A DNA stretch of 64,000 nucleotides from Ashinkailepas kermadecensis (taxonomy: Eukaryota > Arthropoda > Thecostraca > Neolepadidae), in contig JAOTOM010004336.1 in assembly GCA_034440615.1 (NCBI GenBank), positions 203,486 through 267,485 on the forward strand, given 5' to 3'. Shown here in pieces: positions 22,528-33,488 of the stretch. Position numbers and translations under genes: made by a program. Positions within the stretch are counted from its first letter, which is position 1. Each line of letters begins with the position of its first letter. Below the pieces are notes generated by a model that had not been told where the DNA came from, did not search any database, and saw nothing but the letters and a program-made list of their open reading frames with translations.

Positions 22528-25500
22528 CTGAAAAAAGAAACGTAAAGCTGGTTGATTAAGCGACATAGGAAGCGAAACAAGGGAAACGAACGTATGTCAG
22601 TGTCCAACGATTAATCAATAGATGTCTCCGTACACGCGGGTTGCTCTTTGGGTTATTGGTCGCAGCACATTACGTGTGAATATGATGGTAGTATACGATA
22701 CTTCATAGTTATTCCCCCAATCAACTCGCACAGACGAATGCTGTGTACGTCAGTTTACTTCCCGGTACGTTTGTATAATAGAACTCTTCGCTGATGCGTT
22801 TTCGAAATAAAAGTATGTTGCATTCATTTTTGTTTTGCCAGCAGCCGCGAGCCGCCGCCAAAACAGGACGGAGGGTGTGGCCTCAGCCGCGTGATGTCTA
22901 CAGGGATGTTCGCTCCATCCGCCAGTGATTTGGACTGTTAATTGTCAATTGTACCTCCCCATCCAGGATGTCGAAAAACATGATATATCACGACAAATTG
23001 CTTCTACGTCGTGAAAATTTTACGGCTAGCTATATAGAGAATAAGAAAAACAAACTGAATGGGATTTAACGAGTTTACCACAGACAATGCAACGAATGCT
23101 ACGGACAAAAATCGAGCAGAAACGCGACGCAAACGCCCAGATACCAGAAGCACATGTACACATGATGGCAGCGCAATATCGTTCCCTCATATCAGTCACC
23201 CTTCCCTTCAGGCTTCCGCACTATTCGAATGGCATGGGAGCTGTGCAGGGAAGACATGGAAACTGTACGTAAACTGTGGGGAACGGAAGGGGAACATTGG
23301 AACAGAAGGGGAACATTGGAACATAAGGGAACATTGGAACGGAAGGGGAACATTGGAACAGAAAGGGGAACGATAAAGGAACGATGGGGGAGAGGTAGGA
23401 GGACGGAAGGAGCCGCTACGACAACGTTATGGTACCGTGAGGGTAGCGGTATAGTCACTACGAAAAAGGTACGGAAGCGGTGTATGGTAAAACAACAGTC
23501 ACTGAGCAGAACAGACACGAAATTCACCGGAGCGAGAACGAAATTCAGCACCACAAGAATGGTGCAGAAGCAATAGCTGACGCACCAAGAGAACAGCGGA
23601 ATGAATGGATAAATCGGAGACGAAATGAAAACAAGTTGCGAACGGGATAGGCGAGAAAGTGGATACAAAATACACGATAACGAAACCAGACTGCTTCGAG
23701 ACAGAACGAAACATGCGAATGGGAATGATGAGGTACCAGGGACGGAAACTGGGAGCGAATGAGAAGAGAAATGGGAAAGAGTAGATATACGATAGGCACA
23801 AGGCTGGGCAAAGACAAAATGACACTAGAAGGAAGAACTTCAGGAAGCGATATGTAAACTTGGCTGGTGCCGAACGTGACATGGACATGGGAACATGGGG
23901 AAGAGAGAAAAGTGACTGGCAACGGGACATGGACATGGGAACATGGGGAAGAGAGAAAAGTGACTGGGAACGGGACATGGACATGGGACCATGGGGAAGA
24001 GAGAAAAGTGACTGGCAACGGGACATGGACATGGGAACATGGGGAAGAGAGAAAAGTGACTGGGAACGGGACATGGACATGGGAACATGGGGAAGAGAGA
24101 AAAGTGACTGGGAACGGGACATGGACATGGGAACATGGGGAAGAGAGAAAAGTGACTGGGAACGGGACATGGACATGGGAACATGGGGAAGAGAGAAAAG
24201 TGACTGGGAACGGGACATGGACATGGGAACATGGGGAAGAGAGAAAAGTGACTGGGAACGGGACATGGACATGGGACCATGAAGAAGAGAGAAAAGTGAC
24301 TGGCAACGGGACATGGACATGGGAACATGGGGAAGAGAGAAAAGTGACTGGCAACGGGACATGGACATGGGAACATGGGGAAGAGAGAAAAGTGACTGGC
24401 AACGGGACATGGACATGGGACCATGGGGAAGAGAGAAAAGTGACTGGGAACGGGACATGGACATGGGAACATGGGGAAGAGAGAAAAGTGACTGGGAACG
24501 GGACATGGACATGGGAACATGGATGGGGAAGAGAGAAAAGTGACTGGGAACGGGACATGGACATGGGACCATGGGGAAGAGAGAAAAGTGACTGGCAACG
24601 GGACATGGACATGGGAACATGGGGAAGAGAGAAAGGTGACTGGCAACGTGACATGGACATGGGAACATGGGGAAGAGAGAAAAGTGACTGGCAACGGGAC
24701 ATGGACATGGGAACATGGGGAAGAGAGAAAAGTGACTGGCAACGGGACATGGACATGGGACCATGGGGAAGAGAGAAAAGTGACTGGGAACGGGACATGG
24801 ACATGGGACCATGGGGAAGAGAGAAAAGTGACTGGGAACGGGACATGGACATGGGACCATGGGGAAGAGAGAAAAGTGACTGGGAACGGGACATGGACAT
24901 GGGACCATGGGGAAGAGAGAAAAGTGACTGGCAACGGGACATGGACATGGGAACATGGGGAAGAGAGAAAAGTGACTGGGAACGGGACATGGACATGGGA
25001 ACATGGGGAAGAGAGAAAAGTGACTGGGAACGGGACATGGACATGGGAACATGGGGAAGAGAGAAAAGTGACTGGGAACGGGACATGGACATGGGACCAT
25101 GGGGAAGGGAAAGAAGAAAAAGACTGGGAACGGGACATGGACATGGGACATGGGGAGAGAGAAAAGTGACTGGGAACGGGACATGGACATGGGACCATGG
25201 GGAAGAGAGAAAAGTGACTGGGAACGGGACATGGACATGGGACCATGGGGAAGAGAGAAAAGTGACTGGGAACGGGACATGGACATGGGACCATGGGGAA
25301 GAGAGAAAAGTGACTGGCAACGGGACATGGACATGGGAACATGGGGAAGAGAGAAAGGTGACTGGCAACGGGACATGGACATGGGAACATGAGGAAGAGA
25401 GAAAAGTGACTGGGAACGGGACAGACGAAATATGCGGAAGCAAACAAGATTTGGCAGTCGGTACTGCGTCTGTCGGATGACGAACGAAATCCAATGCGCA

Positions 25501-25666
25501 AAAGCCAAAATCGGCTGGATTACTGGCCGCCCCACGAAAGCAAATGATTGTCGTGAAGGGCGACCGTGCCGAATCTCCCAGTTTGTCGTAACGGGCGACC
25601 GTGCCGAGTCTCCCAGTTCAGCTGGCGAGACTGGGCCGGCGTGAGCCTGACAGTTGGGCGGCTGAC
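22528..25666 (-). other. Intron between the EGF and mucin-like exons
   Basis: It begins and ends with the splice sites of the flanking exons. It holds a 19-20-bp GGAACATTGGAACAGAAGG-type repeat (about 23275-23380) and the large 48-bp array. No other exon was recognised. Confidence 0.6.
23872..25425. repeat. 48-bp tandem array, about 32 copies
   Basis: About 32 units of 48 bp built from GGGACATGGACATGGGA, (A/C)CATGGGGAAGAGAGAAAAG and TGACTGG(C/G)AAC. Two positions (A/C and C/G) vary between copies in a mosaic pattern, with a few indel units (24516, 25106). The unit is a multiple of three, so frames are open on both strands for over 1.5 kb; nothing else suggests coding. Confidence 0.97.
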
Positions 25667-25804
25667 CTGACGAGCAGCCGTCGTAGGAGTAGGGGTCGCC
25701 GATGTGACCACGCAGACACTCGCACCGGAAGCTGCCCACCGTGTTGCGGCACGTGGTGTGCCGGCCCACACAGGGCGAGCGCCGCCGACTGCACTCGTCT
25801 GCAT
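25667..25804 (-). CDS. Calcium-binding EGF-like domain exon
   Basis: A 138-nt minus-strand exon between the acceptor GGCCGACAG and the donor GTCAG|GTCAGC. It starts and ends in phase 1, the symmetric arrangement usual for shuffled EGF modules. It encodes (D)ADECSRRRSPCVGRHTTC followed by RNTVGSFRCEC and YSYDGC: six cysteines in EGF order. It has the DxDEC calcium-binding start and a C-x-N-x4-F-x-C-x-C pattern matching the Asp/Asn beta-hydroxylation consensus. The next exon in the chain supplies an Asp across the junction. The acceptor has a poor pyrimidine tract because a 15-bp tandem array abuts it. Extracellular, probably secretory-pathway folded. Confidence 0.85.
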
Positions 25805-25811
25805 CTGTCGG

Positions 25812-26150
25812 CCGGTCACGGGGTCCGTAGTCACGGGGTCCGTAGTCACGGGGTCCGTAGTCACGGGGTCCGTAGTCACGGGGTCCGTAGTCACGGGGTC
25901 CGTAGTCACGGGGTCCGTAGTCACGGGGTCCGTAGTCACGGGGTCCGTAGTCACGGGGTCCGTAGTCACGGGGTTCGTAGTCACGGGGTTCGTAGTCACG
26001 GGGTTCGTAGTCACGGGGTTCGTAGTCACGGGGTTCGTAGTCACGGGGTCAGTCATCACGGGGTCAGTCATCACGGGGTCAGTCATCACGGGGTCAGTCA
26101 TCACGGGGTCAGTCATCACGGGGTCCGTCGTCACTGTGTCCGTCGTCACC
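25812..26150. repeat. 15-bp tandem array next to the EGF exon
   Basis: About 22 units of 15 bp (TCACGGGGTCCGTAG and the variants TCACGGGGTTCGTAG and TCACGGGGTCAGTCA in blocks). On the minus strand one frame reads TTDPV/TTNPV/MTDPV, a mucin-like composition, but that frame is out of register with the EGF exon it touches. I treat it as intronic, with the alternative that it is coding. Confidence 0.93.
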
Positions 26151-26626
26151 GGGTACGTAGTCAATGGAAACAGACACCAAACAGACAGACAACTGTATTA
26201 AGGGCATGACTGGTTTGCGAATTTTCCCCAAAATAAAATGAAGAGGTTCTTTGGACGGCTTGAGAGATAGACACAGCTATTCCCATCAATGCAAAGGTGA
26301 AAACTGTCGACAAGCATGCATAGCGATGTTAGGAAGAGCTCCGTTAGATAGCTAGCGTTCAGATTCATAAATTATAACAGTCTCGACGAATTCTGCAGGA
26401 TGGTGAGACTCACGAAGGAAGATGGACAAAAACCCTTTTCGATGCCAGCAGCCCAATTGCACACCGGCAGCCTTCCCGCTCGTGCGTACGGCCTCTCTCA
26501 AACATCACTGATGAACCGGTGTTTGATAGTGCTCAGTACACATGCATGCGTGCTAAAACGGCTGACGTGCCCAAACAATCTGTCGGCCTGCGCCGGCCGT
26601 CGGGCCGAGCCGCCCTGCTGAGTCAC

Positions 26627-26680
26627 CTTCACAAAGCTGACCGGCCAGCCGCCAGCCGTCGGGACAGCGCAGTGGTAAGC
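26627..26680 (-). CDS. Short Cys-rich exon preceding the EGF domain
   Basis: A 54-nt minus-strand exon between the acceptor CCGCCTGCAG and the donor GTGAAG|GTGACT, phase 1 at both ends. It encodes LPLRCPDGWRLAGQLCE. Joined in phase to the next exon this gives CPDGW...C-E-D-ADEC. That is the CP-G-(Y/W)...C-x-D-x-DEC linker typical of fibulin, fibrillin or matrilin type proteins just before a calcium-binding EGF domain. It is short, so confidence rests on this motif and on phase. Exons further 5' were not recognised, so the N-terminus and signal peptide of this protein are missing from the annotation. Confidence 0.65.
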
Positions 26681-27435
26681 CTGCAGGCGGAGGGCGGACA
26701 CATCAGTTGTGTGCTGGAAATGCACACTGCACAACACTGCAGCAGGGGTAAATACCGTGAGGCGCACCGGGGGCACGTGCCCTTCTCCATGGCAGGTGCC
26801 ACACCTCCGGCCGGGAAATGGCACCCCTCCGGGAAGGCTGGGCTGGACAGCGCAAGCAAGAGGCTTCCATCTAGAGGTGAAGTTTATGCAAGCTTGTAGT
26901 TGAAGCAATGGTGAAGTTGCATTTTACTTAGCTTGTGGACTATTCAGATTGCTTGCTTGATTCAAAGGTCCTTGTAAACATGTTCTATTTAATACATGCA
27001 AACCGGTCCAACTGGAAAGCTTAATAATATATGGCTGCAGAGGAACCTTCCAGAGGGATCTTGCAAAGGAAGCCAATCACGAGCTAGGTGTGGTTACCAC
27101 AATGGAAGCCAATCACGAGCTAGCTGTGGTTACCACAATGCACATAACTGGACATAACATTGGAGCCACGACAACAGGCAGTCAATCGGTAAGTGGCAGC
27201 ACGACCACAATGGACTTGGGCCTAGGCATGTGGCATACGGAATTTGGATGCCAGTTGCTGCAAATGTCAGCCAGTTCAGTGCACAGAGCGGTCTCTCACG
27301 TGCATGGGGCGGTGTCGCATCGACCATGCCTATGGCCGCTTCTGCCCGTGGGCCATCGATGTCTGGATGTTGCAGCTGACCCTTCACAATCGTGCACAGC
27401 ACGACCACCATCTGCAACAGCAACAGCAGGGTCAG
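26681..27435. other. No gene confirmed; GC-rich patches
   Basis: The GC-rich patch at 26681-26900 has open minus-strand frames with several Cys (for example RRCGTCHGEGH), but no splice-consistent exon could be fixed. At 27050-27130 a sequence of about 35 bp (AAGCCAATCACGAGCTAG...) is duplicated in tandem. Confidence 0.4.
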
Positions 27436-27439
27436 CACC

Positions 27440-27615
27440 AGTTGACGGCCGCCCAGCAAGAGCAGCGTCAGGATCTGACCACAGCTGCCCCGCAACAGCA
27501 ACGTCAGCGAATTGTCACAGCTGCCCCGCAACAGCAGCGTCAGCAAATTGCCACAGCTGCCCCACAACAGCAGCGTCAGCGACTTGCCACAGCTGCCCAG
27601 CGGCAGCAACATCAG
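27440..27615. repeat. 36-bp tandem repeat (Gln-rich if read on plus)
   Basis: About five units of 36 bp, such as CAGCTGCCCCGCAACAGCAG plus CGTCAGCGAATTGCCA. The plus-strand frame reads TAAPQQQRQ repeats after a short poly-Gln. No domain or splice support was found, so it is annotated as a repeat only. Confidence 0.85.
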
Positions 27616-27873
27616 CCACTCTGCATCGGTCAACGCACGTGGTCCCCCGCCCCACCCCACCCCAGAGACGGGCTCCATGGGTGCAGTGATTCCGAGTGGA
27701 GATCCATGACTGGCCATACAAGAGAAATGTGGCCCAAAACCACACCAGTTCTATTAAGCGAGGAGTAACAACTTGTTCGCTGTATAGTCTATACAATTGG
27801 CGATTTGTGTTCAACCAATGCCGTAACCAAAGAGGCAGCGGGGCGGTCAGTCCTACCCATTGGACTCATACAG

Positions 27874-27950
27874 ACCCCTGGTGCGGCCCGAAGGACAGGC
27901 CCCTGGTGCGGCCCGAAGGACAGGCCCCTGGTGCGGCCCGAAGGACTAAG
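27874..27950. repeat. 25-bp tandem repeat, three copies
   Basis: Three near-identical copies of CCCCTGGTGCGGCCCGAAGG plus ACAGG. Confidence 0.93.
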
Positions 27951-28059
27951 TCAGGAGCCCGTACGTAATGGTCTGCAGGATCACCCTGGCGGAGATCAAA
28001 GCCAAATTACATCTTTGTGGCCGTCGAAGCTGTTGTCGCCGTCGAAGCTGTTGTCGGGC

Positions 28060-28557
28060 ACCTAACAGCATCTACGGGCACTTACGAATGCTTGCGAGTC
28101 CCTATAAACGTTTACGGGCCATAATGAGCGTCTACTGACCCTTACGAACTTCTACAAGCCTTTGCGATGATCTACGGGCCCTTACGAGCGTGTACGGATC
28201 CCTACGAACGCTTACTTGCTCAAACAAACGTCCTTAGATCATTGCGAACGTCTACCGGCGCTTATGGACGTCTGGGCCTACGTAAGGCCCTACGGGCCCT
28301 CACGAACATCTGCGGCCCTTGCAAATATTAAGGGCCCTTATGGACGCATACGGCCTCCTGCGCACGTCTACGGCCACTTGCGAAAGTCTATGGGCCCTTC
28401 CGATTGTCTACGAGCCTTTACGCTTACATTGAAACCTCACAAACATGTACAGGCCTTGCAAACGTCTGCAAGTCCTTATAAAAGCGTACGGGCTCTTGCG
28501 AATGCGCGCCCACCGTTACGAGGGTTTACGGGCCCTTACATGAGCTTGCTTGCCCGT
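28060..28557. repeat. Degenerate array with about 21-bp period (TACGGGCCCTTACGAACGTC type)
   Basis: About 24 diverged units of roughly 21 bp with the core ACGGGCCCTTACGAACGTCT. Same period and GGCCC core as the arrays at 16500-19870 and 49958-50820. Confidence 0.85.
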
Positions 28558-28566
28558 TGAGTTGAG

Positions 28567-28587
28567 TATATATATATATATATATAG
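28567..28587. repeat. TA microsatellite
   Basis: About ten TA dinucleotides directly after the 21-bp array. Confidence 0.95.
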
Positions 28588-30968
28588 ATTGATAAAATTG
28601 ATAAAATGATCATTTCAGCAATCGCTGAAGTGTACGCTCCTTGGAGAACAATCCCATGGAAACATATAATAAAATAAAATTAGGTCAGATCTCATGACAT
28701 CAGGTCATTTCAACTTATTGGTTAAACATTCAATGTCATGTCGCATGACATGGGCGACATTGAAACTGAATTGAGGTTATATGACTTTACGAGGAATAGC
28801 AGCTTCCCGTATAAAATGGCATTCTGTAGAATATGCATGCTTCTTAACCTGACCTTAGGCCATTGACCATCGACACATTTTATACCAGAATGCTTATTAC
28901 GTGTTCCTTATGTTCGGCGAGAACAATTACCTTTACATTGAATTGTCCACACTATGGGGTAGCAAAACACGGAAGTTGAGCTGACCCCAGATTAGTAGCC
29001 TTTATCGCGATGTAAATTCTGAGTTAGCCGAATGTTCGTCTTGACAGAGTACCATGATCTGAGTCTTGTATTGATATGTTGTGACTATTCCGAATGGCGG
29101 CACGTTGGAGATTTTCGAACATTACTCTCTTGACCCGTTGCCAGATCAATGATCTTTGACGATCCTGATCTGAAACTTGCACGATAAATGCAAAGCAGCT
29201 GTGTGAGAAAGTACTGAAAGTTTCGTGTCTCTGCGTATATTCATTCGGCCGCTATCCCGAAAACAAAATGAATGAGGGGCTCTCGGCGATCTGTCATGCG
29301 CTGCTACCCCCCGTCCCGCATGGCGCATTGTGATTCACTATTTAGAGCAGTGAGCCAATGTTTTGGGTGCACAGCAAATTGGTCAATGATGTTATTTGTC
29401 TGGAAAAATATACAATTACATTCATGTGCATGTTCATAGGTATCGTTTATCGTGAGCAAAGTAACAGTCGTTTGTCAATATCAAGTGTGTCCGTTGGTCA
29501 TTGCTTTTGTTGTTTCACCAGCTCATGACCGTGTTTGCACAAATGTTAATTTTCTTCGACTCATTACTCCAGGTACCTCCCATCAACTAGACTAACATTG
29601 TGATGCCTGATCATAGCATACCGACAGTGAACACTGAACATGTTGACCGAGATCAGTCTATCCAAGGATTTAGGCCAAATATGCAGCATTTTCCTTGCCA
29701 CAAAAATTTGTTTATAATCAGGACAATATTTGTATTCTGTAAGTTACCAGATAAATGATGTATCTTCATTTGTGTGTGGTTAGATACATAATTTTCAATT
29801 TACTAGACGTCACGGCAGATAGAGTGTCCTTAGCTCACGGTACCGATCACGGATCACGGTTTATCCAAATCAGTGCAAATTAAAGAAACTATTCAAAAAT
29901 TAAGTTTCTGGAACATTTGCAAGTAACGAAATGTCTGATTCATGTAGGCACCATGTTTGGTCATAAGGTTATGAGCAATCAAAAGCACACTTTCACGATA
30001 ACCTCGCAAAAATAATGGCCGCGGCTTTAACTTATAGACTGTTGCTCGGATCGAGCTCAAGTTTTCACAGCTGGAATCTGAGCCAAAACTAACCACATGC
30101 AGTCATTTGCGCCGAGTTATAAGGGAAGAAGGCGTCAGGCACCAATCCATCTGTCCTGAAATGCACCAGTTATCGAACACTGAATTGTCACCCTTTCCAA
30201 TAACGTTTTGACATCCGGAATCTAGATGCACGTTTAGGCGGTTTGCTATACGGGCGGTTGCATTCATTCTGGTTAGTGCCTCTGGTCATAGTGTCATGTT
30301 GTACAATTTGAGAGAGACGATCAGACGATCCGAACCCACAATGAAGATTTGAAGAAAATGAACTACTTTCTTCAGAAGTAACGAGCCCATTCCAAAATAA
30401 AGCGGTTGAAGTTCGGCAAGTTCTTGTTACGCCACTGTGTTCTACCGTACGTGAAGAAATCCACAGAACGTGGCCACTTCTTGACGCGCGTAATCATTCA
30501 ATCTTCAATTACTGCCAGCACGCAGTGATCTAATATACGACCTACCTGGGTAGCACATTCCCATGGTATTCTACCAGTCTTTACTCTGAAACGAACCGGT
30601 GATATTTTTTCTCATACGCTCGTGCAGCCAATTCGGCGGCTTGTCGGCGCTGGATTGACCGCGCATCGCACACACACATTCCCCATACGGTACGTGGTGA
30701 CGCAACCTTCATTTCTGAGTGCACGAGTTTAAATGATGGCTGATGAAGCACATGGGGAAAGAAATTAGGCGGCCACGCATCTACAGCAGGGAGGCAAACA
30801 CCGCAATGCTTCCGGGTCATTTTGTATCTAGATGCAATTGTAGTTCTCATTTCCTATTAATCTTTGAGCATCGGTAAAACTATGAGCAATGCAGATGGGG
30901 ACCCATAGTATCCGACACTAAAGCCATTCTAGAAAACTATGGCGTTTTGAAATATTACTCAGTTATTA
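28588..30968. other. No gene recognised
   Basis: AT-rich unique-looking DNA. Short open frames, such as minus 30581-30850, have no recognised motif. Confidence 0.45.
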
Positions 30969-31085
30969 CTAAAATGTTTGTGCACTCTCCGAACCATGCT
31001 TCCGAAGCCACCACGGCAAACATTCGCCAGACGTAAGGTCCCACACCTCCACGTAGCCCAGACATTCGTCCTGTGGCAAGCGATA
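30969..31085 (-). CDS. Candidate terminal exon of an unknown gene
   Basis: In a GC-rich island, a minus-strand frame of exactly 39 codons runs from a possible acceptor (CGGTTAG just before 31085) to a TAG at 30969-30971. It encodes YRLPQDECLGYVEVWDLTSG, then ECLPWWLRKHG and a short tail. The residue mix (paired Cys, several Trp) looks like folded protein rather than chance translation. No family is recognised and no upstream exon could be fixed, although the island extends to about 31430. Confidence 0.3.
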   Translation of the reverse strand, partial: YRLPQDECLGYVEVWDLTSGECLPWWLRKHGSESAQTF

Positions 31086-32744
31086 CTAACCGTGGACACC
31101 TGTTCCCCGCTCGGCCTGGTGCCGTCCCAGGCGCGACACCGAACAGGATAGTTACCCGGGCGCGGAGAATCCAGCGAAGATCCATGGTCGGTCGGGCCGC
31201 ACCGCCGGCCACACCTCGCGACACCTCGCACACCGCTGCAACGACTGAACCGGAGGTCACCCACGCCAGCCACAAACAGCCGCAGGCGCCCGAGACGAGG
31301 TCACTGCCCGGTGGAGGTGCAAACCGGCCCAGCTCGACCCACCGCCGACAGTCGCCTGGAGTAGCTGGCCAGCTGACTGCCGTTCACGGGCGGAGAAAAT
31401 GGGAGAAGGCCTGCTTGCCCAAACTCGAGCACAGTTAACAGTGTGGTGAGTAGTATTTGATGGATTCTAATTGCCTCCCGCGTCTTCGCTGGATCCGCCC
31501 CTAGACTAGAGTGATACTGTTATTAGATTGATACTGATACTGTCGGGTGGATTAGTTGGTCGGCGATATAATCTTGATTGGTAGCCCATACTAGTGGCGC
31601 ACCCAGGCCTTTCTTAAAGGGGCTAACCAATTTGAATTCCTCATGACAAATACAATCATCTTCGAAAGACAAATTGGGTCAAGAAAGACCACCGACCTAA
31701 TGACCAAAAAGTTAATGGATGTATGTCGTTTGCCAATGTTTCTAAAAGTCACCTCTAAAAGCTACTTATTATGAGGATTCAGGCAGAACTATAAGGTGCT
31801 CCCGCATTTCACCGCATTGCTCTGTAACCTAACCGGACCTCAATTTGTTTTTACTAAAGTTGTGGATAAGATGCCCAGAGGCTACTTAAAATTTCAGAGC
31901 ATTCTATTGGAACGTTCAAAGGATGCAATAGAAACACCCCGAGTGGAAATACCCTCCCTCCCCCCGCCCCCTACACACACACCATACGGGAGATGATCAT
32001 TGCTTAAGCGTCCTGAAAACGCTGTCTCGGTGAAAAAAATTCGCTACCGGACCGTATTCTCAAACATCGAATAACAACGCTCTGTGTATTTCCATACGCA
32101 TTACTTTGCCACCGATGTACCATTGGTGGCGAACAACGCTGCCACGGTCGTAAAAATGCTAACTCTCCGGTGCCCACGCTGTTCCGTCGCAAAAAGCGAG
32201 ATCGTGTCAGTATAATACGGAATCCTTTCGCCGGGTTACACATTGACAAGCTAGGTTAACAACATGCCCCATGCCGATCCACGGCACTCCCCCACAGGAG
32301 TCTCATCCCCTTAGACACCAGCAGTTTTCTTTGCACAATTACTTTTCGAACTACGGGACGTCTCCTCACAATAAGTTTCATAAACACCAAACCAAATAAA
32401 ATAATATAAGCCAGTAGCTGTGGTCGGCTGATGAAGATAATCGTCCTCGGCTCCTCATTACTGGACGATAATTGTCTGCTTACGAGCTTCCACGAGCCGT
32501 ATGTGAATGCACGATGCGGCAAGCCCACACTTTAATGATAGCCATGGCTGCCATTATCAGTTTCCCTGCCCTTGCTGTTCGCATCATTTTCCATATTGCT
32601 TGATGTTCACTCGGATCGATATCAACCATATATTATGGAAATATCGTCACACATATGCAACATACAGAAACACGATCACGGCTGACATTACTGGCGGATC
32701 TGCCCCTCCGTGTCACGGAGACGACGCGCCTTATTTGGAAGGTT
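31086..32744. other. GC-rich island then unassigned DNA
   Basis: Bases 31086-31430 are GC-rich with open frames on both strands but no supported exon. Bases 31440-32744 are AT-rich with no recognised feature. Confidence 0.4.
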
Positions 32745-32890
32745 GTTGGGTTCTTTTACGACACATCCGACTGCTGAGTCATATAGCGTCGCCAACCTCT
32801 CGCGCCGGTTGGTCGCCGCGGGTGGACTCAGTAATCCCGCCGGTTGCTGGATTCGAACCCACGATCGTACGACCAAGAGTCTGACACCAG
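32745..32890 (-). mobile_element. tRNA-derived SINE, copy 2 (truncated, reverse)
   Basis: Reverse orientation copy of the SINE at 8345-8530. The tail (TTCTTTTACGAC), the body (GCCAACCTCTCGCGCCGGTT) and the box B region (GGATTCGAACCC) are present. The box A end of the tRNA head is missing beyond about 32890. Confidence 0.85.
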
Positions 32891-33488
32891 GTAAATAGTG
32901 TTGCTTCTAAAGACACACTTGTAATCCACTCCGCCTTCCTTCACTAGCATTTGGTAGTAGGGCCACTTGTCCCTACTGATACGGAGTAATTAACCAGGAT
33001 AAAGCATTCTGATACCAGTCTTTTGCAATATATATATATAAACAAAAGCATTGCATTCTCATCTAATAGTCAGAGCACGTAACTCACATAACGTAGGGCG
33101 TTACTGACCAGAATTCTTTTCAAATCGCCGCTACATCTTGCGTTCGAGCTTTTTAATTGCGGGGAGCTTCGTATTTATTTCCACCGAGAAAATCAGGGGG
33201 ATGTTTGTTTCCTAGCACGATATCAACGTAAGTAGGGTAAAGTCACCATGCTTCTTCTGAGTTGGACGACTCACGCAAGGAGTGATAAAAACGACGCCAA
33301 AGACAAGTAGCATACCTGCCGGTGACTACAAGTCCATTGCCTTAGCATTACTTTTTTTTAATGTCATGATATGAAGCAAACACTTGGCATATGCAATGTG
33401 AGCAGACACGAAAATAATCAAGATAACACGTACCCATTATCACAGTTCAGCACAAGCTCATTATCACACCTCGCAGCCAACGCCGAGA
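32891..33488. other. Spacer downstream of FKRP
   Basis: AT-rich DNA with a TA run near 33029. Its right part may be FKRP 3' UTR. No other feature seen. Confidence 0.5.

Noticed and set aside
23872..25480. Open frames of over 500 codons on both strands
   Set aside because: They are by-products of a 48-bp tandem repeat without stops; the array lies in an intron of the in-phase exon chain.
27130..27717. Minus-strand frame rich in LTLLLRGSCG repeats
   Set aside because: It comes from the 36-bp repeat; the Leu-rich repeats are not a membrane protein signature.
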